Below are positions 11,481-24,299 of a DNA stretch of 64,000 nt, one piece after another. The notes under the pieces are model-generated. The model saw only the letters and a list, made by a program, of their open reading frames with translations. It ran no database searches and was not told the DNA's origin. The position numbers and the translations under genes are program-made. The first letter of the stretch is position 1. Each line of letters opens with the position of its first letter. Source of the stretch: Epiperipatus broadwayi (Eukaryota; Onychophora; Udeonychophora; Euonychophora; Peripatidae); NCBI GenBank assembly GCA_028023455.1, contig JAQFVV010006312.1, positions 686,001 to 750,000 on the forward strand. The letters run 5' to 3'.

Positions 11481-13080
11481 AATTCCTTCTTCAGTCATAT
11501 ATATATGAAGAAAGAAAAAAAAGAATGCTATGTGCCGCATTGTGAATTTTTTTTTCAATCTTTATTTAGTGTCATTAATATTAATAAAAAGTCATTAATG
11601 TCAATAAAAAAATACAATATCATTTTCATTTAACTTTGAATAACCTTGAACATTTTCATTAGTTAAAACATTTATTGTTCATCAAATATGAAGGAAAAGA
11701 GGAAGAAAAAATTTCTGACCTGTTACTTACTATTTCTATTGCTTATATTTATATGATAAACAGGAAATTCAGCAAATCATTTTTTTTAATTGAGTTAAAC
11801 AATTAATTTGTTTTTTAATATATGTATTAATGAAAAAAATCAACATATAAAGTTTTAAAAATTTTGTTTGAAATATAAATCACAATTTGATATTTATTAC
11901 ATACTTCGAATATTAAAGCCAGAAAGTTTTAAAGCCAGAAAGTTTATAAATAAATCTTTCATAAAACAGCTTTTAATACATTGGGGTTTAGCATCAATTT
12001 GAAGGCAGGCAAATACTATTTTAATGGAACAAATTGTGGAATAAATACATATCGCTTTTTTTGCAATATTCAATATTATTAAGTCATTGTATATAAATGT
12101 AGATTTTCATAATTTTATTTATTTTGATGTAAATCGAAAGATTTCACGAGTATTAATGTGTAATAAGAAATGTAGACTTAATCAGTGAAGCTTCACCTAT
12201 TTATATAGAACGTAGATTGAAGTAAAGAAAGATTCCCCTCTTTTCTTCCAAAACGTAAGCTTATGGTTAAGACCAGTAGAGGTCCCTACTATCGCATTTT
12301 AGTAAATATTATATTGTGGAAATGGGATAGAGCAGATTATGGGTAAATTTAGAGTGGGGAATGTAAAATAAAGTGGCTAACAGGTTTATCTGGGCATAAT
12401 TGCTGAGATATTCTTGACTTCTTTTAAGGAGAAGCCATAATAATCACATCACATCACATATTATTTTGATGTAGTAAATTAATAATTTTTAGTTTTGTTA
12501 TATTTTAATATTTGAATAGTTAAATAAAATTAAACTTTAAAAATTTGCACAGAAATTTTTATTGTAGTCTTTTTTGTAAATACTTGGAATTCATTTTATT
12601 TTTATGTGATCCATTATTTAAATTATATAAAAGTCTAGTTAGTTTTATATTACTATAGTTTTACTCAGTTGTTGATTAATAGTTTTAACAAGGCTGTAAA
12701 CCTTAGCAATGAGCGTCTGAAAAAATTGTCACTAGGGACCTCTGTAGGTCTTTAAAACACATGCTTATGCAGTTGTTGATTGTAAATACATGAAATTTAT
12801 AATACAAACGACAAAAAAAAATGTAATTTTATAAAAAAAATTCATTTGATGAAGCATTTTTTCTCATATTTTTTAATCTCTATCTTTTGAACAGATAGAT
12901 AATTATTTTAAAATAAATCATTAAAAACAACTTAGTTTTTAAAACAATATTTGATACATTTTAAACTCTCAGTCTAAAATTAGAAATAGTAATATTTTAT
13001 TTAAGGAAGTAATCTAGCAATTATAGGACTTGCATTTTTAATGATCATTAGTAAGTAATTATTTTTCTATTATATTTGAT
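11481..13080. other. AT-rich spacer
   Basis: No coding frame of recognisable family. Homopolymer A/T runs are common. A short TCACATCACATCACAT repeat sits near 12444. Nothing else supportable. Confidence 0.5.
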
Positions 13081-13187
13081 GTAATATAGGGGATTTGAAC
13101 ACAGACTTTAAAGCTCCCATCATGCCATCCCATCCATTCTATCTCACGCAACCGATACACATCACCACACACACATGTAAAAAAGAT

Positions 13188-13248
13188 AAATGATATCCAA
13201 TATACCTATTTTGTGCTGAATTAGCAGTTATCAGTTGATCCAGATCTT
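13188..13248 (-). ncRNA. Hammerhead-like ribozyme motif 1 (degenerate core)
   Basis: On the minus strand: ATCAA, CTGATAA (13234-13228; G8A9 region changed), stem II CTGCT/AGCAC, then AAAATA, where the family consensus has GAAATA, and TTGGA re-pairing with ATCAA. The altered core makes self-cleavage unlikely. The C at the base of stem II (AGCAC) supports an ancestral G-C closing pair. Confidence 0.55.
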
Positions 13249-13659
13249 CAGCTTCCACACATGTATAATCAGTGCTCAGTTTATATTGAGATAGCAAATC
13301 TTCACACTTTAATAGACAGGTTTCAATCTACTTCATTCTCTAACTCAACTATCCATACCATTGAAAATCTCTTGATGGAATGCCCAAATCTCTTGTTAAT
13401 GCCAATATTGTTGTCATGCTCATGTTGACTTTAGGTCAGTCTGACCCCTCATGTATAGGACCTTGTTCATTTAATTACACAGAAGAGGAATGAGCAAGAT
13501 ACAGGCTGAATTTGTAATATTTTAAATATAAGTATATTTTATATACCTGGAGCCTAGCTGCAATATATGCAGTTTGAGTACAGACTTTCAAGCTCTCTTC
13601 ATCCATTTATTCTATCTTATGCAACTGTTATACATGACCACACACATGTGAAAAAGATA

Positions 13660-13722
13660 AATGATCTTCAGTATATGTATTTCATGCTAATCCGGCACTC
13701 ATCAGTTGATCCAGATCATCTC
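13660..13722 (-). ncRNA. Hammerhead-like ribozyme motif 2 (core intact)
   Basis: Minus strand: outer stem I ATGATC, bulge TGG, inner ATCAA, then CTGATGA (13705-13699), stem II GTGCC..AGCAT, GAAA (13683-13680), a minimal stem III and loop TACATATA, then CTGAA and GATCAT. The outer pairing ATGATC/GATCAT is perfect and differs from ATAATC/GATTAT in motifs 5 and 7 by a compensated A-T to G-C change. The inner stem I has one C-A mismatch and stem II has one C-A mismatch. Confidence 0.65.
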
Positions 13723-14130
13723 TCACACACATATATAATCTGTTCTTGGTTTACATTAAGATAGAAGTGGATGGCTGAAGGAATTTTGAAAGCTTGGGTT
13801 CAAATCCCTTATATTATATCTAGACACCAAGTATATAAAATATACTTGTATTTAAAATATTACAAATTCAACCTGAACCGTTCCCATTTCTCTTCTGTGA
13901 ATTTAAACATATATGGTCCTACACATGAGGGGGTCAGAGTGACTTAAAGCAACATGGGCATGACAATAATATTGGCATCAACAAGAGATTTGGGTATTCC
14001 ATCATCAGATTCTCAATGTTATGGATGGTTGAAGAGATGGAGGGAGTAGTAGAAATGAAGGCTGTCCATTAAACAATAAAGATTTTCTATCTTAATATAA
14101 ACCAAACACTGATTATACATATGTTTGGGA

Positions 14131-14195
14131 GATGATGATCTGGACCAATGATGAATGCTGAGTCAGCACAAAATACATATATTGGAAATCATGTT
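14131..14195 (+). ncRNA. Hammerhead-like ribozyme motif 3 (degenerate core)
   Basis: Plus strand in the inverted unit: ATGATC-TGG-ACCAA, then TGATGA (the C3 nucleotide is lost), stem II ATGCT/AGCAC, AAAATA in place of GAAATA, CATATA and TTGG pairing back to CCAA, then AATCAT. The stems survive but two essential core positions are altered, so this copy is probably inactive. Confidence 0.55.
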
Positions 14196-14325
14196 AACTT
14201 TTTCAGATGTGTGTGATCATGTATAAAGATTGTAAGAGATAGAGTGGATGACTTAAGGGAGATTGAAAATCTGTGTTATATAAAATATACTTGTATTTAA
14301 AATATTATATTTGTTGTAAAAATTT

Positions 14326-16520
14326 TAAATAAATTTTAATTTATTAGATGAAAATGCTAAAAATCAATAAAAGTTAAATTAAAATTATATAATGTTTTAT
14401 GAGTACTATAGTTAATATTAACAAATAATGTTTTTATCAAATATATAACAATAATAATGGAAATGAAATTTTATAACTCACATAACTTCATATCATTTCA
14501 TTCCTTTCTGTATTTTATATTTTTCATTAAAAATAATTATTAGATTTAAAAGTTAATAACTCTTTTGTAATTTTCTATTTTTCCATAATGACCATTTGAA
14601 TTAAATTTCCAACTTTTTATTTTAAAAGTTAACCATTATTTTTTTAATTAGATTTCCACAAATTTCATAGTATTTTTTATAATTATAAGTCTACCAATAA
14701 ATATTATTTTTAAAAATAATATTTCTAAATATAAAAAACAATAATAAGAACAATAGTATTTTGATATTGCATAATTGCCAATAAAAATATTTTTGATGAA
14801 TTATTTGTTTTAATTCTATTTATTAAATCCAAAGTTATCATAAAGCAATAAAATTCTGTTTAAAATATAAAATTCCATTTATAATTATTTTTAAAATGGC
14901 AAAAAAAACCTTTGCTACAGAGATTTTGATTGGAGTGGCATTTGTTTTTCATCCAATCACAACTTGCGACATTTCTCTTGATTTGTCTCATAATAAAAGG
15001 AAATATTTTTGAATAAAATCTGAATGTGAATATTATATTCTGATCAAAAAATGAATAATTTACAAATATTTGGTGAAAGCTAATCATAAATTTATAAACA
15101 AACTTCAGAAAACATACTTTTGCATTTTTGAAATGTAAACAAAAAAATGAATGCTCCCAAAAGCTCTTGCGAGAACTTTCAGGTTTGATAAAAAAAAAAA
15201 AGACTATCAATTAGCAGTATTATTATCTTCTTTGTATAACATTCACATCTTAATATTTCTTAAAACTGATAATATATATTTTAAGTTTCAGTTTTTACTG
15301 TCAAGGAATGTTAATTAAGCAAATGAACGCTAAAGATAGTTACAAAAAAGTGTATTTAAGGCAAAATTGATAAGTATTATTCCATGTAATGTAACTTATG
15401 ATCAGAATTATGAAAATATTAACTACCAGCTAATTTTTATCTGTTAATTTGTATAATTTTCTATTATTGAATATTGTTATAAGCCTGATTTTTTTAAAAA
15501 ATCAAATTACTAAGCACAGTAGATGTGTAACAATTTATGAGAAAATAATAAATCTGTGATTTTTTATATATTACATTTGAGGCAAGAGTTATACATCTTC
15601 TATTTCATGATTATACCCATTTTTTTTAAGTTATTAACTTTAACAAGTTTCGTTTACTCAGAAATATGACTACATTTTCAAAAGCATGTTTACTGCCAAA
15701 TAAGGATCCCCAGTGAATTCTTGAGACATTGTTTATGAAGGAATAATTTTTCTATATACACCAAAATTAATGCTATAGAATTTTTTTTACAGATTCAACC
15801 ATTTTGTAATGGTAGTTTCTATATCTTTCCAAGTGAACAATTTTTGTTAAAATTTAGCATATATAATCTCTATAAAGAAGTTAGACAAAAGCAGAAATCA
15901 GTAATTCCATTATCTTTTTGATATTTCACAGGCTGTGATAGACATGGTTTGGTTTTCTTACAATAAATAATGTTTAGCAAGGATTTTCATAAATTTTAAC
16001 TATAGTTAATAAAATAAAATATTCAGAAACTAATATTACAATTTTTCAAAAACATTTTTTAAAATTGCATTCAAATTTCTTTATCATTTAAAATTTTTAC
16101 TTATGAATATAAAAAATTGATTAGTTATAAAAAATAATTAATTTAAGTTTATTTAAAATCAAAACAAAAACTGCCCTACATACATTTTAATTATTTAGAC
16201 TTTTTTTTTTAATGCACAATAGGTATACTCAACTTCATCCTTTAAATTAAATCACATTTTATTATGAGGTTGCAAATAATATAAAAACATAATTGTTAAT
16301 TTATTAATACTAATTCCAATTTTTAAATATATGTAATGCTGATATTAAAATTCTTAATAGATACATATATGAACAAATAACTAATGGCTAAATATAATTG
16401 AAAGTAACTACTAGATCATGTGATGAAATTTTCCATATATATATATATATATACACCATGTAGATATGTATATGGAGAAAACCAATATCTTCTCAGGCTG
16501 TGAATAAATAACATTCACTT
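14326..16520. other. AT-rich spacer
   Basis: No recognisable coding frame, repeat unit or RNA gene. Long A/T runs and an (AT)n stretch near 16434-16452 only. Confidence 0.5.
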
Positions 16521-16524
16521 GACA

Positions 16525-17530
16525 AAGAATCAATAATGGAATAAATCACTTATTCTCTAATGCATTTGATGTTTATAACTTTACCCTTCCAAATTAATAT
16601 GACAGAATTACTTCAATATTGAATTATACAGGGATATGAGACTGAATCTCACTTTTAATAATCTTGTTTTAACAATCAAAGGAAACTTAATAATTATAAA
16701 TATAAATGAGCAATGCTCAATGTATAAGTAATTAATTGTATAACTCATTCTCACCTGAGGCTATGATTATATATTACCTGTTCATGTATTCTTTAAGCTT
16801 TTGATGTTTATAAGCTTATCTTTGTCTTCATTATTGAATATTCTTGGGAGGTCAATGTATCAGCCAGAGTTATTTCAGTATTGGCAAGGGTAATTATATA
16901 AACATCAAAATCTTAAAGAATAGTTGATTATTCTATTTTTAATCATTTGTCTAAAAAAGCAAGAATATTTATTCATTTAATTACAAATAGCTTGAATTAT
17001 GCTAATTTAATTTTTACAATTATTAATTTCTGTGTGATTATTAATCCAAAGTTATCAAAAGTGAGATTTAGTCTCCAACTTTGTGTAAATGATTGTTAGT
17101 TTAATAATTATTAATACTATGTTTTCATATAGCTAATATATTGAAGTAATTCTGAATTTCCAACAGTGTTGGTAGGAGTAATCTTATAAGCATCAAAAAC
17201 TTAAGGAATAGGTGAATCTAATCTAATCTGTTCTTAATTCTTTGACTACAAAATATTATGTATTCTTAATCTGAGAGGTGAATGGTTTGCACTGTTAATT
17301 TCATAAATGTTGAGCTATACTGACTTAATATTTATAATTATTAACTTCCTTCAATTCTTACTACACAATTATTAAAAGTGTGATTTTGACTCAATCCTTT
17401 TATAATTTGTTGTTAGTTTAATAATAATTAATGCCATGTGTTCATTTGGTAGAGATATTGAATTTACTCTGAATTTCCATCAATGTTGCCAAGAATAAAC
17501 TTAGAAACATAAATCTTAAACAATATGTGA
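16525..17530. repeat. ~300-bp repeat family in inverted plus tandem arrangement
   Basis: Three related starts in direct order: TTGGCAAGGGTAATTATAT at 16881, TTGGTAGGAGTAATCTTAT at 17169 and TTGCCAAGAATAAACTTAG at 17486, with spacings of 288 and 317 bp. The part to the left (about 16530-16830) is the reverse complement of the same unit. For example, GAGACTGAATCTCACTTTTA (near 16639) mirrors AAAAGTGAGATTTAGTCTC (near 17057), and TTTGATGTTTATAA mirrors TTATAAACATCAAA. Units are diverged, so this is an old insertion. No reading frame and no hammerhead core seen. Confidence 0.6.
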
Positions 17531-17533
17531 TCC

Positions 17534-17566
<33 letters not shown>
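17531..17566. repeat. (AT)n microsatellite
   Basis: Uninterrupted alternating AT directly after the last ~300-bp unit. Confidence 0.9.
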
Positions 17567-17568
<2 letters not shown>

Positions 17569-18670
17569 CATTGCTATAAACTGATTACAAGCAGCATAAT
17601 TTTTATTATACAGGCTGCCTTGTTATCAAACTATTAAAGATATTATAATAAAATAATATAAACTAGTATAAACAATAAATTGCTTTATAAATGCTCCAGG
17701 CTGTAGTATGAATATGCATGTATTTATGTAGTGTATATATATATATAAAATAAATAAACTGTCCGTTAATTAAAAACAAAATTGTAATTATAATTGAAAT
17801 AATAAATTTAACGGTTTACAAACTATTACAAACAATCCTTAAATCTGCAGAAGTACTTTAGGTTAATTTCTTAAACCTGCCTCAACTGCCATTAAATTAA
17901 TAAAAAAAAAGTGGAAGCAAACATCATCAATTCAAATCCCATGAATCTCGTATTTTAATGTTAGCAGCTTGTCGATTTATATATATGCACAGCATTTATT
18001 TATAATAGATTAAAGAAGAAATTGGTTTATAGCTTTGATAAATCTAAAAAATATTTTGATATCCTAATACATATTGTATTGTATGAGGTGATTCAGTGTT
18101 TAATAAAATGGAATAATAGTAAAATGTTTTATTTGATATACATGCACAGGTTTGTGTGCTACTTTAATGTATGTATTGTACAAAATTAAAATAGTAAAAT
18201 TGTAATTTTTGAAATGAAGAGAAAGAAAGAGAATGTAGTTAAATTTACTGTTTGACATGCAAATAAATATTTAGTTTAATAAAAGGCGTATCATATTTTA
18301 TGGATCTTTCGGATCTGATTTTAGAAAGAGACTTTTTGGAATACATTGTCTTTTTCTTGTGATAAATTTGATGGTAAATGTCTAAATAATTTATTGAAAA
18401 TTATATAAATTAAAATTAGATAGTCTGGAGAATGGACTTGAAGAATAATCATGATTTTTTCTCTCTCTTTCTGTCCAGTCTCCATAAATTAAAATTATTT
18501 TATAATTAGAAAATAACTGCAGCATATTCGTATTTAAGATAAAAGTATTTGGGAAAATATTCTAATATAAATTTACCCAGAGTTAATTAATTCCTGCAAT
18601 TGTATAAATGTATTTTATTGTTATCTTTAAAAAAAAAAAAAGGGGGGGGGGTTCAAGGCAATAAACATTT
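17567..18670. other. AT-rich spacer ending in A- and G-runs
   Basis: No recognisable gene. At about 18629-18651 an A-run is followed directly by a run of G, unusual in such AT-rich DNA, just before the RTE fragment. Confidence 0.5.
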
Positions 18671-18689
18671 TATCAAAAAAAAAAAAGAG

Positions 18690-18990
18690 TTGAAAATGAT
18701 ATAAGAAGATATAACTGTGAACTATCATGGAAAATTATAGAAGAAGAAGAATAAAAATCTCAAGAGTATAAAACAACATTTTGGTATTGGTAGGAAATTT
18801 ATATCTGCAATAAGGAAAAAAGATGGAATTATTACTAAAAAAGGGATGACATCTGAAATGGGCAGAAGACTTCTATCAAGAATTATATAGTAATAAAGAA
18901 CAAGTATCTCCTATATCTATTATATCTTCTGAATTGCCCAGAATTTTAAATGAAGAAATGAGACTTGAAATTAAATTTATGACCAAACAA
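18690..18990 (+). mobile_element. Internal fragment of the RTE-type LINE (copy 5)
   Basis: About 300 bp aligned to the linker between endonuclease and RT of copy 3 (7440-7720), sharing CAACATTTTGGTATTGGTAG, AAATTTATATCTGCAATAAG and CAAGAATTATATAGTAATAA. Both 5' and 3' parts of the element are absent. The left edge lies in a poly-A-like stretch (18676-18688). Confidence 0.85.
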
Positions 18991-19745
18991 TTGTGCTTAT
19001 TAAATTCAATCTATGATAATTCTACCCATATATCCCATATTAATTTTGGATTATTATTTTTTTTTAATGATTGAACCTGGATCTAATGTATCTAAACTTT
19101 TAGACCTATTTACTTTACCAGCCTGAAATTTAAAAACAACTTTAATACTTTTAATCCAAGTAAACCAGATTGCATAATTATATAATTCAGTGACTATATA
19201 ATTAGGTGATTAATGTTGATTATGTATACTTGTCTTTTTGTGTTTTGACTTAGCTTTTCTTATTTTATAGAACTCTTTATGTTATTTTTTAAATTTTTTT
19301 TTATATCTACAACATTAAATAATTAGCTATGAATACATTCATTAACTATATATTTAAAAATATCAGAATTGTATAATTATATAGAATATGTTGGCTTGAA
19401 TTCAAAATATTAAAATGGTTTTGAATTTCTGCTGTATAAAAAGTAAATTTGTTGCAAATAATCTAAGTTTGCACTGATAAAAACCATAAGGCAAAAACTA
19501 TTATGAAGACATTAATGATGTGCACTGAATATAGATTTAATAAGTACTACCATATACTTTGTACTATATATACCAAGGTTACTATAGATAGAAGCAATGG
19601 AGTAAAATAAATATAATTTTTTCCTGTATAATATAAAATAAATCCTCTATTCCATGAAATTTCTGCATTTTTATTTATTAATTAGATATGTATTAAATAA
19701 GAGAATGCTAGGTGGTGAGATTGAGAGAAGTAATAATAACTTAGT
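18991..19745. other. AT-rich spacer
   Basis: Nothing recognisable on either strand. Confidence 0.5.
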
Positions 19746-19968
19746 GTTTTCCTGAAGGTTTGTGATGATGGTGTTTAATTGTATTTATATGTTGGACTAT
19801 TTCCTTCATCCAATATGAGTATTGAATGTCTTCTGTTAGTAATAGCATACTAACTTGTGTGCTATTACTAAGGGTTGAACGTATTTGGAATATTTAAATA
19901 AAATAAAATTTTTCTAAAGACATTCAGTACTCATATTGTTGGTGGAAATAGTCCAACATATAAATACA
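19746..19968. mobile_element. Foldback (MITE-like) element, family F1, copy at 19.8 kb
   Basis: Terminal inverted repeats GTATTTATATGTTGGACTAT at 19781 and its reverse complement ending at 19968. The inner arms (CATTGAATGTCTT-like and AGACATTCAGTACTCATAT) also pair. A second, smaller hairpin, TAGTAATAGCATACTAACTT with GTGTGCTATTACTA, sits in the loop. The flank CCTGAAGGTTTGTGATGATG (about 19751) recurs inverted beside the 58.5-kb copy, so the element extends past the hairpin on one side. No coding capacity. Confidence 0.75.
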
Positions 19969-20810
19969 AGTAATAATAAGATCACAATTTTATTTTAAAT
20001 TTTTTATTATTAATACTTTTTCAGATAGAAGGATCCAAATATATAAAGGATCTAAAATCAGAACAACAATAACATCAAAAAAGCGAAATCTCTCACTTTA
20101 ATCTCCAATGGAAAAAAACCCCCGGGATGCGCATCTTTCTAATAATTATGCCTACTTATTGGTGTTTCGTTTCCCAGTAGGAAAACTCAGAATTAAAAGA
20201 AAAGTAAAAAAAAAACAACAACCTGTAACTAGAATTAAACTCTCAGCAAAATATTCTAAAATTACTATTTTTTTTGTTCACTACGATGACAATATAAAAA
20301 TTTTATGAAATATTTCGTACTTTAAAATACACATAAATATTAACAGAGAAAAATTTGCATTTGTTAAACTGATACATTTTTTTTTTAAAAAAAAATATGG
20401 TTACGAAAAAAATCTGAAAGGCAGCGACATAGATTAAATTTGTTGAAAGCAATCAAATTTTATCATTTATTTTTTGTTAAAAGAACAACAACATTAATCT
20501 ACAATGAACTTGATGCTGACAGTAACGATGTTCAAATTTGATTTTATTAATTTTTAAGAAAACGAAATTATTGCTCAGGATGAAGCTAACAGTATTTAAT
20601 AATTATAAGACTGGTAAGGAATGGCTATAATATAGTTACATTTTGCTCAGTCATTACCGTATGAGTTGTAAAAAATGCACCATATAAAACAATGCTTTAA
20701 ACTTATGCAACAAACTTTTATGCATATATAACATGTCAATAACCATAGTGCAGATAATAATAATATGATGATGAAAGAAATAAAAAAATTATACAATTAA
20801 TATAATGCCC
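19969..20810. other. AT-rich spacer
   Basis: Short open frames only, without recognisable domains. No repeats seen. Confidence 0.5.
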
Positions 20811-20811
20811 C

Positions 20812-20905
20812 CCCCCATGTCGTAGCATCGGCCAGGAAGCGAACCAGCTAACCCGGGACAACTGCTTGTAAGGCAGCTGTTCTGACCTCTTGACCACCAA
20901 CGCTT
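20812..20905 (-). mobile_element. tRNA-derived SINE, copy 1
   Basis: Minus strand from AGCGTTGGTGG (20904) to CGATGCTACGACATGG. The ends AGCGTTG and CGATGCT pair as a 7-bp acceptor stem (one G-T, one T-G). An A-box-like start, a CTGCCTTACAAGCAG anticodon-arm-like hairpin and a B-box-like GGTTCGCTTCC follow. The T-arm region contains an extra AGCTG segment, shared with the 39.1-kb copy. The tail is a run of G (C on the plus strand, 20808-20817) where other copies have A. Confidence 0.75.
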
Positions 20906-21307
20906 GACAATGGCTTTTTTTTTGCAATAAAAAGATAGTAAATATTAACAAGTAATTTATATATGGAAGTACTATCATTTTTATTTGTTTCAGCAAGAAT
21001 CAGATATTCAAATATATATAATCATTTTTGGATATTTTGACAAAGTTTGCTAAGATTGAAATCAAAACTTTGGTCATAATTTGGAATATGTTTGTAATAA
21101 TTATGATCACAGATTTGTAAAATAAAACCAGATTCTCTAATAGATAGTCAGTCAATTTTGTATACCAGTATCACAAATGGAATATGGCATAAAATTCAAA
21201 CAGAAAAGATTCAACAAATAGTTGACCAATAAGAAAACAAAACATCTCAACCCCATAATATAAATTTGATGTAATTTTTACACTATAAAATTTTATTTTT
21301 TATATGC

Positions 21308-21364
21308 AAATGCATTGACCGAGAAGCGAACCCGGGCCAGCTGCTTGGAAGGCAGTTATGCTAT
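21308..21364 (-). mobile_element. tRNA-derived SINE fragment
   Basis: Short piece of the same SINE: plus-strand GCGAACCCGGGCCAGCTGCT then TGGAAGGCAG corresponds to the anticodon-arm to T-arm part in reverse. Both ends are missing. Confidence 0.6.
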
Positions 21365-24295
21365 TTTTGAAATTAAAATTCATGCTTTTTAGCACAAGCA
21401 ATAAATGGTAGAATGACCAAAATATTAAACAGTTCAATAGTTTTTCAAACAAATGTTTTTTATAAATAAAATTAGCATAAAAAGAGCTAATTTTAAAGAT
21501 TTAAGATCTGCAGCATCCTAATAATTTAATAGATGAAAATCATATTTGATATAATTAAAATTGATAGAGAAAAATTGGTGAAGACTCACCACTTTTGTTT
21601 AATATATTTTTAACAATAATAATAACATGAATAATAAGAATTATTAGAAGGGCATGAAAAAGATATAAAAATTACTGAACCAGAATTATTACCATTTTTT
21701 TAAAAAAGTAATAACTTTTTTAAAATGATGAAATATTTATCCTGACAATCAAACTCATTACCTTTGTTACAACATTTATTCAATTTTAAAAATCTCCATA
21801 GATAAGCATACTAAGTTGAAAATGTTGATCCAAGTGTATATCTAGTTTTTGTTAGCTATAAGATAAAATTTTCATAAAAAATTAGTCAAATCATCATATA
21901 CTATCAATTGGAAAGCCTAGAGAATGATGCCTTTTCTTCCATCACTGTTTCCCTATATCTTCGGTTCAAGAAGCCCTTTCCTGCAGTGGAATATTTAAAG
22001 GCTGATTTTCCATTTACTTTTATAAGCATTTAGATATTTTTGGGCTCTGAATAGTTTAGCATAGTTGTAAAGTATATCACATGTCAAACTATCACAGTTA
22101 ATGTTTGGATGTGTAGATCTCCAAAACAACAATCATTCAATTATTTATTTTATTTTTAGATAATTTTGTTAAAAGTTAGATGGAGAGAAATGATAAATTA
22201 CTACTAACGATGATCAACGGGAATCAATAATCTCTGTAATATATCTACAATCAATGAGAGTCTACTGATTGGGTAAAAACTTCTCTTAATATTTAAACAA
22301 GTTTTTATTTCATACTTTTTTTTTTTTTATGTATGTAATAAATTTGTTTGGACGATGAATGAGCTACTATATTTATATACGACATATTCGGTTGCTCCAC
22401 AGATACAAAATTATCTTAAGTAATCCATCACTGCTCATTACAAATATTTTTCTGAGTTTTAGAAAGCGAAATGTCTGTTTTTTTCCCCTCCTTTCCTTCC
22501 CCTTTGATTTTTGACTTTCCCTAATTTTACTTTCTCTCTTAGATAGTTAAATATACTACCAGAGCTAATTAAAAAAAATTGCAGTTTGAATGATTGCCAG
22601 AATGTAATTCTATGTTATTTAGACTTACGCTGGTATGTCTGACCCATTAATAAATTTCGTTATTTATCTTGGTTATTTAAAAACTCCAAATAAGGAATAA
22701 TGAGAAAGCAAGAGTAGAGAAAGATTCTCTCTCTGATTTGATGCGGACTTTTATTATCTCTGTAGTATTTTTTTAAAATAGATTTGACCCTTTGTTCTTT
22801 TACTAAATATTGTTTCCACGTGGGTACCATTGTTTACAGTAAATGTTTTGATGAAAGCTTATTACTTAAAAGTCAACGAGGAAAAAAAAGTTTAAACGTT
22901 AATTCGAGAATGATCAACTTTTTTTTTTTTGATGTAACTGACGAAAATATTTAAAACTGCGAACTTTATTAATCGATCGATTTAACTATATATTCGAATT
23001 TAATCAAAAATATCTAGAATAAATAATTCAATTTTTGTAATTGACCTTTAATGTAGAGTGGATTTAAGGTAAGCTTTTTTTTTTTTTTTTAAATATTTAC
23101 AAAAGTTTAAAAGTTTAAAAGTCAAAGTTAAGCTTTAAATTATATAAGTTGTTTATTTTCAAAAGCGCCTAAAAATAATTTTAAATGTGTCCATAAATTC
23201 CTATTTTTAATTATAATATAGAATATAATTTGAACCTATTATACAGATATGCATACTAAACATAAACAGTTGAACACAATTTGCATTCAAAATAGTTCAA
23301 CCCTTAAATAGTTCTTGTCTGTCATTAGTTTAAAGACTTGGCATATATTTGCTTATATCTACAATCAAAATCAACATATATATATATAGACAGATATTTT
23401 TTTTTTTTAACTAACAAATCCTAAAAAGAATTTATAGTAAAGCATTATAAAAACTAAGATCCATTATTCCTCAATCTGAATAATTTAATGATAGTCACAT
23501 GGCTTGATATAATTTATATATTAAAAATAATGAGATATTGAAAAGAGTAAAAAAAAAAAAGTATGTTACTTAGAAAATCACAGATAAGCATCCAAAAGGA
23601 AATGATTCGATAGAGGTAAGGCAATTTTTAAAGAAATCTATGCATCTTGTAATATTAAAAATCATGTTTTAATGAATCTTAGATGACACTTTCCCTACCA
23701 GTAGTAATAAAGGTTTATTATATTATCACATTGCTTATTTTTATAGTCAGATATCAAACCTGATCTGGCTTATATTAGATACCTTTTACTGACCAATACT
23801 ATGTAGTTGAGTTAAGTATGGATAAATTATATGAAATAAAAATCGTACACATTCTTAAGGTTTACTGTATAACTTTTTAAGGATTGAAAGAAAGCAAAGA
23901 CTAAGTATCACTGGTAGTGATATTTAATGCTTTTGCCAGTGATATTTAATGCTTTTTATGGCTGATCATAGCATTGCCATAGTTACATTTTCATGTGACT
24001 TGTATGGGGTTGTATTTTTGTATCCATTACATTTTTGAGACATGAGATAATAATAAACAGTTACATTATATAACAATTGTTTATGAATAACATTTGTATA
24101 TACAATAAATATACAATATTATTCACATTTATTTATAAATGAAAATTGAACTTTTTTTATAGTTTATTTCAGCATTTTCTTGAACGTGTTTTTAAAAATA
24201 TGATAATTTTAAAATTTAAATCCACTGAAACTTTTGAAAATGTTAAGAGATTAATTATTATAATGATTATCTTTTATATAAATATATCCCATCTT
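21365..24295. other. AT-rich spacer
   Basis: No recognisable gene or mobile element. A 24-bp tandem duplication (GTGATATTTAATGCTTTTGC type) lies at about 23911-23958. Several A/T homopolymers. Confidence 0.5.
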
Positions 24296-24299
24296 CTAG

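Larger units (their letters stand above)
13081..14325. mobile_element. Hammerhead-bearing repeat family, cluster I (two tandem units plus one inverted)
   Basis: One unit (about 13085-13560) is followed by a truncated unit (13567-13765) in the same orientation, then a full unit in the opposite orientation (about 13766-14250) with the start of a next one. Corresponding ribozyme positions in the first two units are 471 bp apart, giving the unit length. Each unit contains a hammerhead-like motif and, some 50-80 bp away, a tRNA-like A-box/B-box region. For example, 13775-13810 reads GGATGGCTGAAGG, then GGGTTCAAATCCC. The shared block GTATATTTTATATAC lies at the unit junctions. No protein is encoded. 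The family is SINE-like or retrozyme-like. Confidence 0.75.

Noticed and set aside
20824-20904. Functional tRNA gene
   Set aside because: The acceptor stem pairs, but the T arm carries an insertion and related copies have SINE tails and target duplications.
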